Assembly (NCBI GenBank): GCA_023935145.1
Contig: CM043697.1
Coordinates: forward strand, 43,792,501 to 43,856,500
DNA: 64,000 bases
Origin: Bretschneidera sinensis
Taxonomy: Eukaryota; Streptophyta; Magnoliopsida; Brassicales; Akaniaceae
Direction: 5' to 3'
In this document: in pieces, positions 1 to 12,200 of the stretch
Layout of the letters: each line of letters opens with the position of its first letter
Numbering within the stretch: position 1 is the stretch's first letter
Position numbers and translations under genes: made by a program
The notes under the pieces: model-generated
What the model saw: the letters and a program-made list of their open reading frames with translations, nothing else
The model's database searches: none
Told to the model about the DNA's origin: nothing

Positions 1-197
1 CCCACACCAAAGGCTGACGATAAGCAAATAGGGCCACACCAGAACCAAGAGGAAACGAGTCCCCCAATTTACTCCGTCGAGAGCAAAGGGTAAGTGCTAG
101 TGTGCAAAGTGAAGTATGAAATAATAACTTGAATTAAAATTTCAAAAGATTTCCAAGAAATACTTTAAGGTTAAATCTCCCCAGTAGAGTCACCAAC
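1..197 (-). mobile_element. Leader and primer site of Ogre-like retrotransposon (rest off window)
   Basis: This is the innermost visible part of an LTR element that reads leftward out of the window. At 178-195 the + strand reads tccccagtagagtcacca, which resembles the 3' end of a plant tRNA-Arg including CCA (about 16 of 18 by recall). It lies two bases from the start of the long LTR at 198, as expected of a minus-strand primer binding site. A tRNA-Arg primer is known for the Ogre/Tat group. No coding region is visible in these 197 bases. The tRNA identity is from memory and should be treated as moderate. Confidence 0.5.
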
Positions 198-3048
198 TGT
201 ATGTACCGCTCTTTTCCGTCTAAGACCCATGCATCCAGTTCATTACCTAAGGCCACTCCCCTTAAAGAATGTGGATATGGCGAGGATATAGATTACGATG
301 AGTAGGCATATGGAAATGAGTGAAACCTACCAAGTCTAATACAAACCCTTTATAAGTAGTAAGGAGGCTCCTGTGATGGGTGCGCTTTTAAAGTATTAGA
401 CAATAGACCATTTGTCATCCAAGAACAAAGCAAAGATGACGGGTAAGGAGCTGCCATTTGACCTTGAAGGGGGCCAAATCCCTTATCATTGGTCTACATG
501 AGAAATTACAAACCTCGAGAGATTTGGGTGCAAAAAAGTGAGGATTTAAAGCACTCTCCCTTACCTAGACCCAAGTCTGGCCCTTTGTGTTTCAAGAAAA
601 TTAATTAAAATATTGATTATACACTACTAATAAAACCAAACATGTATTTTGCAATTTTTATGCAAACAAAGCAACATAAAGTATTAACTTTCAAGTAATG
701 CGGTAAAAGTAAATATATAAAGGAAATAAATTGCTTTGACTATGAAGAAAAAATTATTAAAACTACTTGAAAAGTGTGGATGATAAGTAAATTAGAGTGC
801 GTGCATTTAAACTAGATGGATTAATTTTGTAAGTTAAACTAGATGGATTGAGACTAAATTATTTTAAACTAGATGAATTGAACTTAAAGACTAAATTGAA
901 TGAATTAAACTAAGCTACTTTACACTAGACAAGTTAAAAAAATAGGAATTAAGCTAGATAGATTTAAACTAAACTACCTTAAAGACGAGATTCAAAATAA
1001 CTAGTAACTAGTAACATTTTTAATGGACCAAAGGGGGCCCAAATTTAACAAGGACTAAGAGGCCCAAAATTCTTCTTAAAGAATTAAAGTTCATAGGTAA
1101 TTAATGAGAACTTAAAGTAAAACACCTAAATTAAAGAACATAAAAAATATTAAGGTACTAAACTAAAGGAAAGAACATTAAAACTATCATTAACTTAACA
1201 TTGCATTTAACGAAGAGACTACTACATATGACTAGTAGCTAACTAAAGAAAGAAATATAACTAGTGAAAGAGAAAATGCTAAGAAACTAGTAAGTATCTT
1301 AAGAGGAAACTTTCTAAGTGAGCTAAATTAATCTAGTCTATTTTCAAAGTGGTTTAAACACATGAATCATGCTAGTGATTTATTTTGCAAAAAGTATAAG
1401 CTTAACCAACCTTCTTTGGCAAAGAAAAATGTTCACGTGCGAGGATTACCTCGAAGATCCATGTGCTCTTGTGGACTTAGTGAAGTTGGAAGAATGATTT
1501 GAATGAAGATTAGAAGACCAAAAAAATAAATGGGTGACCGAAAATGATAAAGAACTCTCACTAGTTCTTCTTTTGTGCTTCACTCTTTGCTCTTTTCTCA
1601 CATTCCTTGAACACTCTTTTCTCTTTTTTATATTTTTTTCTTTGATCTTCTTATTCTTCTCTATTTTCCATTCTTTTCTCACTTCTTTTTTTATCTCTTT
1701 TCTCTCTTTTTTGCATTACTTTGTCTTAGTGTTGTGTTGGTTTCTTTGTGTTAGCAAAAGGGAGGTATTTATAGGAGGAGTAAAGGATGGCCAAGATATT
1801 TAAAAAAAAAGGCAAAATAATGGTTGAAAATAAGGTGCATGGCTGGTCATATAGGGAAGGGGAAAAGTAGTTTCAACTTTTGAGATGAAAAATGTGTCTC
1901 ATTTTTGGGGTGTAAAGGTAGGGCTAGAGAAGTGAGGTGTGGTAAACTAAGTGAAAAGTGAGAGAAAATACTTTTAGGTGGCTGGACATGGAAAAGAGGG
2001 AGGGGCTTCTTTGAGGTGAAAAAAGTGAAGAAGAAGGTTTGCAAAAAGATGAACAAGAAATGACATTTTGGAGTATTTTCAATAAAGCAAAAGCAAAAGT
2101 AAAAAGGGTGAGGAGAAACTCTTCTTGATTTGGACGACCAAAGGAGGTGCAAAAGGCACAATTTTATTTGATTTTTTATATATAATAAAGTTGAAATTCT
2201 TAGGGGAAAAAAAGAGTGCAATTACAAAGCAAAATAAAGCAGAAAAAAGCTTCATATTTTTTTTTTAAAAAAAAAACCCGATGTTTTTAAGGTGCTATTT
2301 TTGGGGTATAAAATGTGATTTTTTTTTAGATAGAAAATGGTGTTATTTAACATTTAGGAAATGGTGGAAGATTAATAAGGTAATGTCCAATTAACTAAGC
2401 AAAAGGCAAAAGATGAGAAATTACTTCTTTTTGGTACACATGGTTGTCCAAAGAGGGAGAAAAATCAGTTACTTTATAAGTGCATTATTGTTGTTTTTTA
2501 GGTGAGAAAAGTCTTATTTTGGGTGGAAAAAATGTAGCATTTGGTATAAAAAGAAAATAAGATGAGGGAATCTATGAGGGAGATGTGAGTTCAAAAAACA
2601 AAAAGAAAGAGTGAAAATTCCTCATTATGGCCAGCCACATAGGGAGAGGAGAGAGACATTTTTTTGTTATAAAAAAAGTAACTTTTACTTTGAGAAAAGT
2701 GAACTAATCAAGGAGTGCCAAGTGGAGGGTGAAATCGGAAGTTCAACCTTAAAAATTAAAAGTCTTATTAGGCTTAGGAAAGATCAATGGCCTTTAGTGG
2801 GTTTTGGATTAGGTCAAAATTTAAATAAAGACTTTGGTCTTAGATTAGTGAATCAAATAAAGTCCAATTGATTTAAAACCAAAGTAAATTAAATGGATTG
2901 AACAAAAAAGTCTTGCAATTTTTCCTACTTCCCAATTAAATTCATATTTCCTCCCTTACAAAGTCCGAGTACACTAGGATCAAAGATTCGTCATTAGACC
3001 CTGCGCGTGGTCCTTTAAAAAAATTTGGAACAAAATTGGGTGTCTACA
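198..3048 (-). mobile_element. Long LTR (2.85 kb) of Ogre-like Ty3/gypsy element
   Basis: The block has matched termini: TGTATGT at its left edge and GTCTACA at its right edge, so on the minus strand it begins TGTAGACACCC and ends TACATACA. The primer site at 178-195 is just outside the left edge, making this the element's 5' LTR. The right edge abuts broken Tat RNase H coding sequence at about 3052, so the LTR sits inside an older element. A minus-strand TATA box at 1766-1773 would divide it into about 1.27 kb of U3 and 1.5 kb of R-U5. Small ORFs here are low-complexity T-rich or A-rich reads and are not genes. The partner LTR and target duplication cannot be checked because the body is off window. 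Confidence 0.6.
1766..1773 (-). promoter_or_regulatory. TATA box of the long LTR
   Basis: The minus strand reads CCTATAAATACC, the only good TATA box found in the middle of this LTR in the orientation fixed by the primer site. It is an inferred retrotransposon promoter. Confidence 0.4.
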
Positions 3049-3051
3049 ACG

Positions 3052-5001
3052 ATACCTCCCAATAGAGAAGATGGCGTATTCCCTCTTGATTACAGCACGG
3101 AAACTTCGGCCGCATTTCCAAGCACACACCATCGTCCTCTTTACAGATCAGCCACTAACACAAGTGCTTCATAACCGAATATTTCGGGGAGGATGATCAA
3201 ATAGTCTATAGAGCTCAGAGAATTCGACATCCGATATTATCCCCGAAAGACCATCAAGGATCAGACCCTTGCAGACTTTATCGTAGAAACAACACTCTAG
3301 GCGGATCTCCATATAGACGGCTCCTCTAACAACACTGGGAGTTGATCGGGGCTCATCCTTTGTTGTCCTAACAGGTTCACCATTGAGCACGCTTTAAGGT
3401 TTAAGTTCAAAGCTTCCAACAATAAGGTGGGTACAAGGTATTACTCGCCGAGATAAAACTGGCAAAAGCAATGGCCGCTGAAGCCCTGGACACATACAAC
3501 GAATCATAATTGGTGGTAAATCAGATTAACAATGAATTTGAAGCCCGGGGATAGAAGATCGCTCGGTATCTCAAGAAGGCCAAATGACTTGCCACTACAT
3601 TCAAAATGTTCCGAATAACTACGGTTCCTCGGGTAGAAAATTCGAAAGCTGATGCTATGGCTCAACTTGCCTCCTCTCGGCATAACAAGCTAATCTAAGT
3701 TGTCTACCTTGAAACTCTCGCCAGCCCGAGCATTGATAAAGTACCTGTAATACCAGTGACCGAAAGAGAGACGTGGGTATATCCGATCCTCTGGTATTTA
3801 CGTGATGGTCAACTCCGTGAGCAAAAGAGCGAAGCCAAAAAAATTATCTCTCGCGCTTTAAGGTACGCAGTCATAGATAAATAGTTGTACAAAAAAGGCT
3901 TCACAACGCCTTATCTAAAGTGCCTCGAGCCTGCTGAAGCCGATTATGTTGTTCGGGAGGTTCACGAAGGGATATGCAAGAATCACCTAAGAAGCCAGGC
4001 ATTGGCTTTAAAGTGCTTCGTCAAGGGTATTGTTGGCCTAAAATGCAAAGAGATGCTATGGAACTGGTCAAGAAATGCAGAAACTATCAGCATTATTCCT
4101 ATGTACCCCACAGGCCAGCGAATCCCCTCACTTCGATCACCAACCTACTTCCCTTTGTCATGTGGGGAATTGATATCCTTGGTCCTTTCACTGGGGCACT
4201 CAGTTAGAGAAAACACCTTATTGTGGCGATAAATTATTTCACCAAGTGGGTAAGAAGCAGAATCACTCTCTAGTATAACTGATCATCAAGTTTGAGGTTT
4301 TGTCTAGAAGTCTATAGTGTGTAGGTTCGGCATACCCCGAATATTGGTCACTGATAATGGCAAATAGTTTGATAGCGCTCGGTTCAAGGCATTAGGTGAA
4401 GAGCTTCGAGCATCGATTCTCTTTCGTAGGGTATCCGCAAGCTAACAGATAAGTTGAAGTGACCAACAAGACACTCTTACAGGGCATCAAGAAAAGATTA
4501 GATGAGGCTAACAAGCAATGGATCAACCATCTTCCAAACGTACTTTGGGCTTATCGAACGACCACTCAGACCCCCACCGGAGAAACCCCTTTCTTCATAG
4601 CATATGGCTCTGAAACGGTCATCTCTTTGGAGATCGGGGTGCCCTCGTTACGAGTGCAGAAATTTGAATAACCTAACAACGAAGAAGTCTTACGGATGAA
4701 TACTGATCTTATCAAAAAAGCCCGAGACAAATCTCAGATTTGGCTAGTTTCTTATCAGCAAAGAGTGGCTAGGTATTACAACTCTCTAGTCTGAGAAAGG
4801 TGTTTTAAGTTACTTGATCTCGTTCTGTGAAAAAATAAAGTATCGCATCCTTAAGAAACGATGAAGCTCCTCCCTAACTGGGAAGGTTCATATCGTATCA
4901 AGAGAGTTTGCTGAGCCGACACATTTAAGCTTGAAGAGTTGAGTGGCAAGCCTATCCCTCGGACTTGGAATATAGAAAACCTCCACAAGTTCTATCAATA
5001 G
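3052..5001 (+). pseudogene. Tat-lineage gypsy pol remnant: RNase H, second RNase H, integrase
   Basis: Translation in shifting + frames gives a degraded pol. About 3053-3190 is the end of the first RNase H (YLPIEKMAYSLL, then FTDQPLTQVL). About 3200-3290 gives SIELREFDIRYYPR with a stop where Trp is expected. About 3320-3680 is a second RNase H (HALRFKFKASNN, LVVNQINNEFEARG, SKADAMAQLASSR). About 3885-4700 is integrase zinc-finger and core sequence (MWGIDILGPF; LPNVLWAYRTT). The frame ends in PRTWNIENLHKFYQ and a stop at 5001. A second, archaeal-type RNase H after the normal one is a hallmark of the Tat lineage. Many in-frame stops and frameshifts make it inactive. The 5' half (gag, protease, reverse transcriptase) is displaced off window by the Ogre-like LTR. 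Confidence 0.85.
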
Positions 5002-5299
5002 TGTACTCCCCCCTTTAGTTTTACACTCTACATGTTTCGTCGGTGTAACTTGTGAAATGTCTAGGCTATCAATGAAAGAGCATTTTTTTTCCATTACATT
5101 TCATTTTCCAAGTCATCTACCCGCGACCTCCCTCATCAAAAAAAGAAAAGGATTTGTAAGAGACGACAAACTAGAAAGACTGCAATTCATTAATGGAAAA
5201 TGCATTTACAAATCTAAAAAGGCACTATCAGCCTTAGAATACAAGAAAGAAAAAGGAAAAACTGCAAGCCTCAATGGTCAGCCTCCCTATCAAATGTAA

Positions 5300-6669
5300 C
5301 CTCACTCGTGACACTGCTCGGCTGGGCCTGTACTTCCTCATCGTCTTCAGCTCAAATCCCCTCCACTACAGCACCATCCTCCCCTAAAGTGGAAAGCTTA
5401 AGGGGCAAGAAATTAACCGATAGGAAAAGCAGTTCAGCCTTCTTCCTGGCTTCCATGAACCCTTCAAGGTACTGGAGCCCTCTTTCCTCCTCCACAGCCT
5501 CCTAGAAAGAAGATGAGTTCTTGAAATCGACCATAGCTTCCTCTATAGCCCTCCTAATGGCCACCTCTATTTCTCCCTTCTGGCATTGCTCGGTGGACTT
5601 GGCAGCGTCTCTCTCCCTCCTCATCACTTCCCACTTCTCTATGGCCTAGACCTTGGCCTTGTCAGCTTCCTCATTGCCGAGGTAGACTCTCTCTAGGAAG
5701 CTATGCAGCTGTTGGATAAGCCCACAGTCGTCGTCTAACTTTCACTGGCACTTGGTTAGCTTGTCGGTCAGGTCCAGACAGCGACGAAACAGCATCCCAT
5801 TCACGACACTTGCTTGAGGCAAGAAAACTAGAAAACATGTTAAGTTACTCCAAAGAAAAATAACTGAAAGTGAAGACAAGCTAAGGCAAAGATGTTCACT
5901 TGGGAGGCCAAAACCTCGGCCACGGAGCACAGGCTTTCAATAGGCTTCCTCCCGAGCTTGATTATGTCTCGCAGAAGAATACTCAGGACAAGATACTCCC
6001 TTGCAACCCGTGCATGGGTGAACACGAAGTCATCCATATTTGTGCCCCAGTTGAGCAAAAAGACCTTAGCATCTGAAGAGGCCCCTTGAGACGAAGATAA
6101 GAGGCGCAAATGCTCAAGTAGAGGTGCAGGTGAAGCCGTCCTTGGCTCAGTTGAAGGCTCAGAAGGGCTTGAGTTGTCCACATCAATGGGAATGGGAGAA
6201 GAAGCATGAGGCTACTTCTTTGACCCCCCTTTGGTAGGCATAGGCTGCTTACCAGCTTGAGTAGCCTTCTTCCTCTCTAGGGCCATCTTCTTCACCTGCT
6301 CTCTGGCCTTCGCTGTGGCTTCCATTTCTGTTCAACAAAAAACACAAGTATTAGCAAAAAGAATGAAAGAAACAATAAAAGGGGCGTTCAAGGGTATACC
6401 ACTCTCAATAGTCTCTTTTAGGCACCGAAGGCAAAGGTTGTACTTCGCCAGCTCCTCATTATCATATAAAATGCTAACGTCGTAAGGTACGACAACCATG
6501 GCTTTCACTGTCAGTGGTACGGTTTCTTACATTTTTCCACACAATCTATACTCCAAGTCAGTGGTACTCCAAACTTTTCTCACTTAGACATAAAATAATG
6601 TCTTCTTCCACTGCTTGATGGATATGGATTTCTTCTTCAACAACCCCTTCTTCACCCTAGAGCTAATTA
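5300..6669 (-). pseudogene. Tat antisense ORF, 3' part (split by Athila insertion)
   Basis: Minus-strand sequence downstream of the + strand pol encodes a broken protein with a lysine-rich stretch (KKMALERKKATQAGKQ), a Pro/Ser-rich linker and a helical region (LNWGTNMDDFVFTHARVAREYL, 5840-6181; then ASVVNGMLFRRCLDLTDKL, 5742-5930). Tat elements are known to carry an ORF antisense to pol between integrase and the 3' LTR (often matched to the Transposase_28 family); position and orientation fit. A GT..CAG interval at about 6328-6399 on the minus strand looks like a 72-nt intron. Several stops show decay. The molecular role of such antisense ORFs is not established. Confidence 0.6.
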
Positions 6670-6674
6670 CTACC

Positions 6675-7938
6675 TGTTGTGAGTTTTAATTTACTCGCAA
6701 GCGCACGAGTCGTTTGCAGTATAGCGTGTGCAAGTGCGAGGTCGAATCCACAGGGAATTGCGTTGTGAAAATATAATTTTTAATCTAAACTAACTCTATT
6801 TTAACCTAGTTCCAAATTTCAGAATGATATTGCAAAATAAATTAAAACTAAATTAAATTGATTAAAAAAAAACTAATAAAAAGCACTAAGGTTTCCGAAT
6901 CCACCCCACCGAAGTTAAGCATACATGTTCTAAAAATATAGCCTATCAAAACATTCAATGAATCCAACTATAAGACAAAAAACAAAGAATATCCCAACTA
7001 AACCAAAAGCACCCGATGTATCCGCTCTTAACAAATCACAAAGGGAATCCAATTTAATCGAAAAGCATTCAATGTATCCATCAGATGAAACACAAAGAAA
7101 ATCCAACAGACAATTTAAACTCAATCAATTATAAGATTAACTCAAATAATTGCCAGAACATTTATACTAAAAATTGTCAGATTTGTACAAGCAAATCTGA
7201 ACTACTACGCCAAACAACGGCGGGGCTTCATCTTCAACCTTAGCTGAAGAGTCTAGCCACTCATAATTATAAAACTATAATAACAAGTACTAAACATTTA
7301 AACTAAAACAACTGAATATAAATAAATAAATAAACAACTTTACATGAGAGAAATTCCACTCGCTGACGGGCGGCGCTTCCCCTCGTGGTAGCAATGCCTT
7401 CGGGATCCACCAGAATGCTGGCAGAAGTCCACCGGTAAACACCAAAGTGGCTTAGGAATTGTACATTGGATTATGAAGCCAAATGGTGTTTATATAGGGG
7501 AAGACCCGGAGTAAAACAGGTTGCAGAAACGATGTGGGATACAGGCCCGTGTGCGCTCGATCGCAGTGTGGTGCGATCGATCGCAGGTACGATCGATCGC
7601 ATGTCTTGTGCGCACGATCTCATGTGCGCTCGATCGCATGTCTGTTGCGATCGATCGCAGATGCACTGATCTTCAAATATTTCGATGTGGGATGTTGACC
7701 TTGCGCTCGTTCAAAGGCAGGTGCGCTCGAGCGCTGGTGCGCTCGATCGCATGTCTGTTGCGATCGAGCGCAATGTCTCCAGAAGCTTCAAATCAACCTG
7801 AAATGCTGCACTTTCTCCACAAAGCTGTAAAAACACACAAAACACAAGAAAAACGTAAAATAGAGTAAAATAATACTAACTAAGAGCATAACAAATATAA
7901 GTTAAGGGTCTAAAATATGCAATATTTTAGACTCATCA
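6675..7938 (-). repeat. Athila 3' LTR (1264 bp)
   Basis: This copy carries one extra 20-bp unit in the CGATCG-rich block compared with the other LTR. Small ORFs inside it occur in both LTRs and are not genes. A TATA box lies on the minus strand at 7489-7496. Confidence 0.95.
7551..7772. repeat. CGATCG palindrome cluster in 3' LTR
   Basis: About 220 bp carry roughly ten CGATCG sites, several overlapping as GCGATCGATCGC, interspersed with GCGCTCGAGCGC and GTGCGCAC. The stretch is far richer in CG than the AT-rich surroundings and lies just upstream of the minus-strand TATA box, in U3. Confidence 0.85.
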
Positions 7939-9243
7939 AATACCCCCAAACTTATATTTTGCTAGTCCCTTAGCAAAACAAAATAAAAGACTCAATGAAA
8001 AACAAAGAACATAAAGATAAAGTCATCACTCATGGTATCCAAAAATTTAAGGAGCACACATCATCATGATATTCATTCATAAGCAAGCTTAAAAAGGTAA
8101 ACACATCTTCGCAATGAATAGAAATGTTAAAATCTAATTACTTACAAAAGGCAAGATAAGGCATCACAAGCTTGAATCAGTGTAAGGTGAATTAGTACAT
8201 AAAAAATGAAGCTTCCAAGTAATTCTAATGTGTAAGGTCTCCATGTCTCAAGATTCACCGAATTTCCCATCAAAAATGAACGAAAAGGCATAGTTTTTAT
8301 TTTATTATTATTATTATTATTTTTTTTTATTATTAAGGCACGGCTATGCTTAGTTCCCTTGAGCTTTCTAATTGACCCATGTAGCGAGTGTTAAGTCAAT
8401 GACTCCCAAACCAGATGGTTTTAGGGCATTAGGTGTAAAGACACCCCTAAGGACTTACTAACTCAAGTCAAAAAGGCTACGAAATTAAACCGACCTTAAT
8501 ATTACCAAGCAAAATTTCACCTTTTGACGTGAACACTCACTGCTTACTGAGGCAAGAGGTCTAGTTACTCAGCGAAAAGTTTATTGATAAATTTTTTTTT
8601 TTTTTTTTTTTATGTTTTCCTATGCCCAAGAGTTCATCCAACAAGTCATCCAGTTTCAGTTAAGATAAGGAAAAATACACATTAAAATCACGTGTCATAC
8701 CTCACATAATTTGTGCTAATGTGCTCGTGTGAGATTAGATCAAACATGTGAATTCTCAAAATGCCTAAAGTAAGTAACTAAATTTTAAAAAATTATCACC
8801 AGATCATGTGTTCAAAATGTTAAGCTCACCAATGAAATCACATCACAGAAAATGTTTAGATCAACTAAAATTTCACGATAACATGAGCATGCATTTATCT
8901 CTATGACGAAAAGACAACAAATTAGGACAAAGTGTGTGATGTGTCTCCCATACCCCCAAACTTAAATTACACATTGACCCCAATGTGTGACTAATATGGA
9001 AAGAGCTGACCTGAGATATGGAGAACTATCTGGACTGGTATGGCTCATAGCATACCCCCAAACTTGAACTGAAGTACGCTTTGTCCCTGAAAAATAAAAA
9101 CTGGAAAACAAAAATACTGGAAACAAACATTAATCATAAAAATGCAAATTAATAAATAAACAAAAGAAAAGATAAGCTGTGGGGTGCCTCCCATGAGCGC
9201 TAAGTTTTACGTCTTCAGCCAGACTCTCCCTAGAATACTACAC
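7939..9243 (-). other. Athila region between pol and 3' LTR, no env ORF
   Basis: There is no long ORF on either strand. Three copies of tacccccaaactt (minus strand AAGTTTGGGGGTA) occur at 7941-7953, 8951-8963 and 9053-9065. The first abuts the 3' LTR and is the likely polypurine tract. Long T or AT runs occur at about 8300-8330 and 8590-8612. Confidence 0.7.
7941..7953 (-). promoter_or_regulatory. Polypurine tract of Athila element
   Basis: On the minus strand AAGTTTGGGGGTATT directly precedes the 3' LTR start TGATGAG. Its position is what defines it as the plus-strand DNA primer. Confidence 0.6.
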
Positions 9244-12200
9244 TCAATCTGAGTAACTAGGATCCTCCAACAGTATCGTCTCAATGTCCGGACTCCTCAA
9301 CTCTAAGAATGGTTTCAGCCTCTGTCCATTTACCTTGAAAGTATTACCATTCTTAGGATCCTCAATCTCGATGGCCCCATGAGGAAAAATCGATCGAATA
9401 ATGAATGGGCCTGACCATCGGGATTTGAGCTTGCCTGGAAAAAGATGCAGGCGTGAATTATAAAGAAGGACTCTCTGACCCGGCTCAAAAGCTCGTCTCA
9501 AAATATTTTGGTCATGAGTCTTCTTCATTTGTGCTTTGTATGATCGGGCACACTCATATGCATCATTCCGCAGCTCCTCCAATTCATTGAGTTGGAGCTT
9601 CCGTTGTGAGCCAGCCTTGGAAAGATTGAAATTTAGTTGCTTGACAGCCCAATACGCACGATGCTCTAATTCAACCGGAAGGTGACATGCCTTTCCGTAT
9701 ACAATGCGATAGGGAGACATGCCAATTGGCGTCTTGAAGGCTGTCCGATATGCCCACAGTGCATCCGTCAATCGCAGAGACCAATCCTTTCTAGTAGGGT
9801 TCACAGTCTTTTCCAAAATATGTTTGATCTCGCGATTTGAGATTTCCACTTGACCACTCGTCTGTGGGTGATATGGGGTGGCAACTTTGTGCGTGATACA
9901 ATATTTCTTCATCAACTGCTCAAAGATCTTGTTGCAAAAGTGCTTACCTCCATCACTTATGATTGCTCTAGGCGTACCAAAACGAGCAAAAATAGTGTCT
10001 TTCAAGAACTGGACCACAACTCTGTGGTCATTGGTCTTGCACGCAACGGCCTCCACCCACTTGGACAGATAGTCCACAGCAACTAGAATGTATAAGTAGC
10101 CAAAGGAGTTTGGGAATGGTCCCATGAAATCAATGCCCCACACATCAAAAATTTCAACAATCAGAATAGGGTTGAGGGGCATCATATTTCTCCTAGAAAG
10201 ACTCCCTAGCTTTTGGCAACGCTCACAAGATATACAGTAGGTGTGAGAGTCCCGAAACAGGGTAGGCCAATAAAATCCACACTGCAAAATCTTTGCAGCG
10301 GTCTTTTTAGCACTAAAATGGCCTCCACATGCATGATCATGACAAAAGGCGATGACATTAGATTGGTCATGCTCAGGAATACATCGTCTAATGACCTGAG
10401 CAGGACAATACTTGAACAGGTAAGGATCGTCCCAGAAAAAGTGTTTTACCATGGCCAAAAATTTTGATTTATCTTGCCTCCCCCAATGCAAGGGCATGTG
10501 TCCGGTGACAAGATAGTTCACTATGTCAGCAAACCATGGTGCGGGACTGTGAGCAATGTGCATCAATTGCTCATCAGGAAAGGTCTCAGAAATGGGAGTG
10601 GCAGCCTCACTGAATTCCACAATCAATCTAGACAAATGGTCCGCCACCACATTTTCCGAACCTTTCTTATCCCGAATCTCAATGTCGAACTCTTGAAGTA
10701 GCAAGATCCATCGGATAAGACGAGATTTAGCATCTTTTTTAGAGAAAAGATACTTCAATGCAGCATGGTCCGAGTAGATAATGACTTTAGATCCTAACAA
10801 GTAGGATCTGAACTTGTCTAGTGCAAAAACGACTGCAAGCAACTCCTTCTCAGTGGTAGAATAATTGAGTTGTGCGTCGTTTAGAGTTCGACTTGCGTAA
10901 TAGATAGCATGGGGAAGTTTATCAACACGCTGCCCCAAAACAGCTCCAACAGCATAGTCTGATGCGTCACACATAATCTCAAAAGGCACACCCCAGTTAG
11001 GTGGCTGAATAATGGGTGTGGACGTCAGAATTTCCTTCAGATCCCCAAATGCTTTCTTACAATCCTCATCAAATAGAAATGGGGCATCTTTTTGCAACAA
11101 CTTGCACAAGGGCCTGGCGATCTTGCTGAAATTCTGGATAAATCGCCTATAGAAACCTGCATGGCCCAGAAAAGATCGAACCTCTTTCACCGTACGTGGG
11201 GGTGGAAGGCTGGAAATCAAATCCACCTTCGCTTTGTCGACCTCAATCCCTCGATGAGATACGATATGCCCCAGTACAATTCCTTGCTTGACCATAAAAT
11301 GGCACTTCTCCCAATTAAGCACCAGGTTCTTCTCCTTGCACCGTACCAAAACCAAAGAGAGACGGTGCAGGCACTCCTCAAATGTTGAACCGAAGACGGA
11401 GAAGTCGTCCATGAAAATCTCCAAGAACCGCTCTACCATGTCAGAGAATATACTGACCATGCACCGCTGAAAAGTGGCAGGTGCATTGCATAACCCAAAA
11501 GGCATGCGACGGTAGGCGAAGGTCCCAAAAGGACAGGTAAATGTCGTCTTCTCCTGATCTTCAGGGTCCATGGGGACCTGGTTATATCCAGAATAACCAT
11601 CCAAAAAGCAATAATACTCATGCCCAGCCAAACGCTCCACCATCTGATCAATAAATGGAAGTGGAAAGTGATCCTTCCTTGTGGCAGTGTTCAGCTTACG
11701 GTAGTCTATACACACTCTCCACCCAGACTGCACACGAGTTGGCACCAACTCGTCGTCCTTATTCTTTACTACCGTTAACCCAGCTCGCTTGGGCACGACA
11801 TGAATGGGGCTCACCCACTTGCTATCAGAGATGGGATAAATGATCCCTGCATCTAACAGCTTAATAACCTCTGCCCTTACAACCTCTTGCATAGCAGGGT
11901 TGAGCCTTCTTTGCGGCTCCCTCGATGGCTTAGCATCTTCTTCCAAGTGTATCCTGTGCATCACCACCGAGGGGCTGATTCCTTTAATATCCTCAATGGT
12001 CCAGCCGATAGCTTCCTTGTGCTCTCTTAAAACATCTAATAATTTTTCCTCTTGAGCCTCTCCCAAATCTGAAGCTATTATCACAGGCAAACAGTGTGCT
12101 GGACCCAGGAACTTATACTTAAGATTATCTGGTAAAGGCTTAAGTTCCTTCTGTTGAGGTTCGGGTGACACCTTCTCCTCCTCCTCCTTGCTTTCTTGAG

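Noticed and set aside
1534..2221. T-rich ORFs on both strands in the long LTR
   Set aside because: Low-complexity Phe/Leu/Ser reads within an LTR, no domain.
5813..5899. Second intron in the Tat antisense ORF
   Set aside because: GT and AG are present but joining them does not keep the frame of the conserved segment on both sides.
7466..7868. Small ORFs rich in Arg, Ser and Asp over the CGATCG cluster
   Set aside because: They are translations of the palindrome array, repeated in the other LTR, with no domain.
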